DNA from: Blepharisma stoltei
Taxonomy: Eukaryota > Ciliophora > Heterotrichea > Heterotrichida > Blepharismidae
Length of the DNA stretch: 64,000 bases
Direction of reading: 5' to 3'
Assembly: GCA_914767885.1 (NCBI GenBank)
Contig: CAJZBQ010000062.1
Location: 372,001 to 436,000, forward strand
Shown one piece after another: positions 61,001 to 64,000 of this stretch (the first letter of the stretch is position 1; each line of letters begins with the position of its first letter). The notes beneath the pieces are model-generated. The model did no database searches. It was not told where the DNA came from and saw only the letters and a list, made by a program, of their open reading frames with translations. The position numbers and the translations under genes are program-made.

Positions 61001-64000
61001 GGGCTCCACACGTGAAATCACCTTTTCAAACGCGGAAAAACTTCCACATTTAGGTGGTAAAGTTCAAAAATCTGCAAATAACGATATATGTTTTTTTTAT
61101 ATATTTGTAAATAAGAGTTAAGAGTATTTAATAGTTATTTTTACAGCAAAAAGTTGAATCAAATTTCATAAGAATACCAATTTTTAATATTTTTATTTTT
61201 TGGTTACCCTTTAAACTGTATAAATTTTAATTGTTCCTTATTGAATTAAAGATTTTAAATTTTAAAAAAATCTCTATTTTCTAGATTATTGAGTTTTTTT
61301 TAAGCCTAGGCTGATAACTAAAGCACTTCGGATGGTTGATTCCGTAGCTTTTCTGTCGTCTCAAAGCCTCTGACAACAACTTCATTAGGCGCATCTCCCA
61401 AGCTTTTGATAAATAATATATTTTTATATATATAAAAATTTGCATGATATCAAAATCGTTCGATGAAGGATAGGGGTTGGTCAAACCTGGCTGGCTCTAT
61501 CAGGCTCTATGGCTCTATCTGGTAGTAAGACTCTACCTGGCAGTCTGGCAGTCCGGCTCTATTGGCTCTATCGGCTCTACCAGGGTCTACTGGAAGTCTG
61601 GCAGTATGGCACTACTGGCTCTACTGGGTCTATATGGCAGTCTAACTCTACCGGCTCTACTGGCTCTACCTGGGTCTATATGGCAGTCTGGCTCTACCAG
61701 CTCTACTGGATCTATATGGCAGTCTGGCTCTACCTGGCAGTTTGGCAGTCTGACAGTCTGGCTCTACCTGGGTCTACTGGCTCTACCAGGGTCTACTGGC
61801 TCTACTCATTAAATTCCAATCATGCTTTATAATTTAGATGTCTTTTATAAATAAGGAAGGCCATTTGCTCAGATAAAAATAAGGTTCAGCCAGCTAGGAC
61901 TCTTCACTAATTTCAAATATTATTATTATATTAAAATTAAAAAATCAGTTCTGCTATAATTTTTTTTTATAACTATAGATAAATCATAAAACAATTCTAA
62001 TATAAAATTTAACTCTTATGACTGAATCTTATTATCTTATTCGATACGCAATCATCAAGGATCCCTTGGGGGATTCACCCGCTTTGCGACCTTCCTTCCG
62101 TCCAGTCTCCTCCTTGCCTCTTGTAAAAGGCTCCAGTGTTGAGAGGCAGGCTACGGGTTTGTGGGGCCTCCTGAGGCTGTGGAATACGAGGTTGGGATTC
62201 CGAAATCCCAAAAAAATGGAATTTCTGGTAGCCTGTCGGCAAAAGGGTTAAATCCAGATCCTGGGACGTAACGCCCAGTTTCACGCTAGAGTTGCCCGAT
62301 TGGTCTAGGAATTATCTGTAAACCTTGCTGGGCTTGCCCTTTCCAAATCTGAACCCTCCTTTCCTTCGAGGTAAAAACCAGCCTCGAAGTTGGACTTGGG
62401 CTAGCTCTGCCTCCTGCAGAATTGGCTACCTAGCATTGCCGTCCATGGGTTTGTGCGACCTTCTGAGGCTGAGAGAATACGAAATTGGCATTCCGAAATC
62501 CCAAAAAATGGAATTTCTGGTAGCCTGTAGGCAAAAGGGTGAAGTCCAGATCTTGGAACGTAACGCCCAGTTTCACGCTAGGCAGTTGCCCGATTGGTCT
62601 AGGTATTACCTGTAGACCTTGCTGGGTGGCTCTTTCCAAATCTGAACCCTCCTTTCCTTCGAGGTAAAAACCAGTCTCGAAGTTGGACTTGAGCTAGTCT
62701 CTGCCTCCTGCAGAAATTGATCACCATAGCATTACTGTCCTTTTCAAGGCTAGAAAAACCTTGCCGGATATAATTAAAATATGAGTCGAGGATGTATGGC
62801 CGTGAGGCCATATCTAGACGAAGACGCCATATTTTAATTATGATTTCACTGTTTTCAGTCTATTGCTAATAAATATCTTTAAATTTTGATTTAAAATGAT
62901 TCTGTAGTAAATAATATTTTGTTTTTGGTAGAGCCTTACTGCCAGGTAGAGCCAGTAGACCCAGGTAGTCCCAGACTGCCGGACTGCCAGACTGCCAGAT
63001 CGAGCCATAGAGCCATAGAGCCATAGAGCCGGACTGCCAGGTAGAGTCAGTAGACCCAGATAGATCCGGACTGCCAGACTGCAAGGCTGCAAGGCTGCCA
63101 GGTAGAGCCATACTGCCAGGTAGAGCCGGTAGAGCTAGTAGTGCCTGACTGCCAGACTGCCAGGCTGCCAGGTAGACCCAGACTTCCAGACTGCCAAGTA
63201 GAGTCATAGAGACAGACTGCCAGGTAGAGCCGGTAGAGCCAGTAGAGCCGAACTGCCAGACTGCCATATAGAGCCAGTAGAGCCTTACTGCCTGATAGAG
63301 CCAGTAGAGTCAGATAGAGCCAGCCAGGTTTGACCAAGGGGTTAATATACCTAATTTTTAGGAATTTTTACAGTCAATCGTTCGATCAAGGATGGGAGGG
63401 GAGTAAGGTATAAATAGGATATCGGTACTGTTCGAGCGAAATGGTGTCAAATGCTGTTTTAATTTCATATGCACTCACAACTAAGGCTGTACTTTTCAGC
63501 TGTTTTATGAGATTTGTGAATTGTTGTATAGCCAAAACTTCATACATTTCAGTAGATGTGGCAGATTCTAGTCCCTTCTCAGCATAAATCAGGCATCCAT
63601 CAGGTATCGTTGCTCCTAGCATACCTCTGCCTGATAATAAAACTCCAGACCCTTTTTTATAAACTTTTTTTGATTGAAGTGAGTTCAAAACTAAAGTGTT
63701 TGTTGTTCCCTTCGAAAAAGAAACGAACATAGAGATTCCATTCGGCTTTATTTGCTTTCCTATCATATTATCAACATCAGCTTGAGTCAGCGAACTTGAA
63801 ATCGCCATCCTCATATCAATCAATTCTTTATTGGAGATATAAAAGCTGTCTTCTAATTGGATGGATTGTACATCATCTGAAGATATAACAGCTACACTAG
63901 CTTATTATGAATAGCCACTAAGGAATTCCATACGGCTTTCCATATTTAAACTTGACTCATTCATAGGCTATTTATTTGCAAGCACGTATAATCTTGTCCA
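58083..64000 (-). CDS. Large receptor with ANF/periplasmic-binding ligand domain and 7-TM-like region (5' end outside window)
   Basis: Over 1000 residues visible. Extracellular part (64000 to about 59400 excluding the IES) shows type I periplasmic-binding/ANF fold features: SVSFGMAYGINEPGST.., IPTNCGNQLYVHDITKACYTPYVDK, AYLGTQYTASSQGIITVFRELGIKIPYL, NIFGWKKVAVAYSNDSS, AFDACMLILNGL. Then a span (LLFAICFTLCVVTLAITAFIW) and about seven further hydrophobic helices to 58350, and a cytosolic tail. TGA(Trp) at MWPW and WNKWWKK. Layout resembles class C-type receptors and the receptor-family ligand-binding proteins expanded in ciliates. Ligand unknown. The N-terminus is broken near 63900, probably by another insert. 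Confidence 0.75.
60910..61087. repeat. Fold-back hairpin inside giant IES
   Basis: Inverted repeat of about 178 bp: arms ATATCGTTATTTGCAGATTT.. with ACCACCTAA; centre with CCACATGTGAAA and GGGCTCCACACGTG. Third member of the hairpin set sharing an AAAAGGGCTCCACACRTG core. Confidence 0.8.
61488..61812 (+). repeat. GGCTCTACT/GGCAGTCT minisatellite, left arm
   Basis: About 27 units mixing 9-12 bp words GGCTCTACT, GGCAGTCT, GGGTCTACT and GGTCTATAT. Irregular order, so not a simple tandem array. Its inverted counterpart is at 62930-63335. Confidence 0.85.
62040..62839 (-). mobile_element. GC-rich retroposon-like block with internal 290-bp duplication
   Basis: On the minus strand it starts TTAAAATATGGCGTC at 62835, like other inserts. 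Two tandem units of about 290 bp (for example GGGTTTGTG at 62157 and 62448) share GTAGCCTGT..GGCAAAAGGG and ACGTAACGCCCAGTTTCACGC, the last also present in the insert at 54.0 kb. No flanking duplication established. Confidence 0.6.
62930..63335 (-). repeat. GGCTCTACT/GGCAGTCT minisatellite, right arm
   Basis: Inverted array (reads AGTAGAGCC / AGACTGCC on the plus strand) of about 33 units, forming with 61488-61812 a long imperfect palindrome around the GC-rich block. Confidence 0.85.

Larger units (their letters stand above)
60813..63403. mobile_element. Giant nested IES, 2591 bp, in receptor gene
   Basis: TA at 60813-60814 and 63404-63405. Ends: ACTCCCCCATCCTTGATCGAACGG at left, folding back on its own complement up to about 60875; CGTTCGATCAAGGATGGGAGGGGAG at right. 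Excision joins TAT ACC TTA ATA AAC ATA in frame. Inside: a hairpin, an inner element from about 61478 to 63345 with GGTCAAACCTGGCTGGCTC ends and minisatellite arms, and a GC-rich retroposon-like block. Confidence 0.85.

Noticed and set aside
61477-61832. Gly/Ser/Leu/Tyr-rich repetitive ORFs in several frames
   Set aside because: Direct translation of the minisatellite; all frames open because the units lack stops.
62018-62615. ORFs of 70-96 codons in the GC-rich block
   Set aside because: Repeated by the 290-bp internal duplication and shared with non-coding inserts; no family resemblance.
61488-63335. CRISPR-like array
   Set aside because: Units are contiguous short words in irregular order with no unique spacers; eukaryotic context.

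Overview
The window looks like germline (micronuclear-type, or an unprocessed mixture) DNA of a heterotrich ciliate close to Blepharisma. Three observations support this. First, TGA is read as tryptophan in nearly every gene (for example the invariant Trp of a CCCH finger at 6.6 kb and kinase subdomain Trp codons), while TAA and TAG are the stops. Second, spliceosomal introns are only 15-16 nt (seven found, all GT..AG). Third, many genes are cut by AT-rich inserts bounded by a TA dinucleotide on each side; removing one TA plus the insert restores the reading frame. The family and organism assignment is inference from these features; no search was possible.

Layout. 0-8 kb: CCDC17-like gene, NAA25 (NatB subunit), an unknown gene, uridine kinase, a CCCH zinc finger gene. 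8-18.4 kb: a repeat-rich accessory block with an SF-assemblin gene cut by two IESs, its inverted pseudogene copy, and three tandem kelch/propeller-like genes, at least one broken. 18.5-26.5 kb: a kinase-RING/IBR fusion, a 944-aa P-loop protein, NOP14, and an LNR-TM-RING protein. 26.6-43.5 kb: SAM synthetase, FYVE-STE20-like kinase, histone H2B, DYRK kinase, a saposin-like secreted protein, a six-finger C2H2 protein, a CDPK, TMEM107. 43.5-64 kb: a Nudix-ankyrin gene split by a 2.5-kb IES, a multi-TM RING protein, Rab6-like GTPase, an unknown basic protein, a second CDPK, a probably broken unknown gene, a NAA38-like LSm protein, and a large ANF-type receptor with a 2.6-kb IES that runs off the window end.

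Three insert classes dominate. (a) A MITE family of about 200-390 bp with TA-ACTCCCC..CTCCGTGAGCGAACAAAA ends: about a dozen copies, several inside coding sequence and one inside a stop codon. (b) Single-copy IESs from 14 bp to 2.6 kb, including nested palindromic ones. (c) GC-rich, non-coding, retroposon-like inserts of about 340-710 bp flanked by 10-19 bp target-site duplications, often with a short TAAT-rich tail; four sit inside genes whose frames are restored exactly when the insert and one duplication copy are removed. For most complete genes I checked that total length minus introns and inserts is divisible by three.
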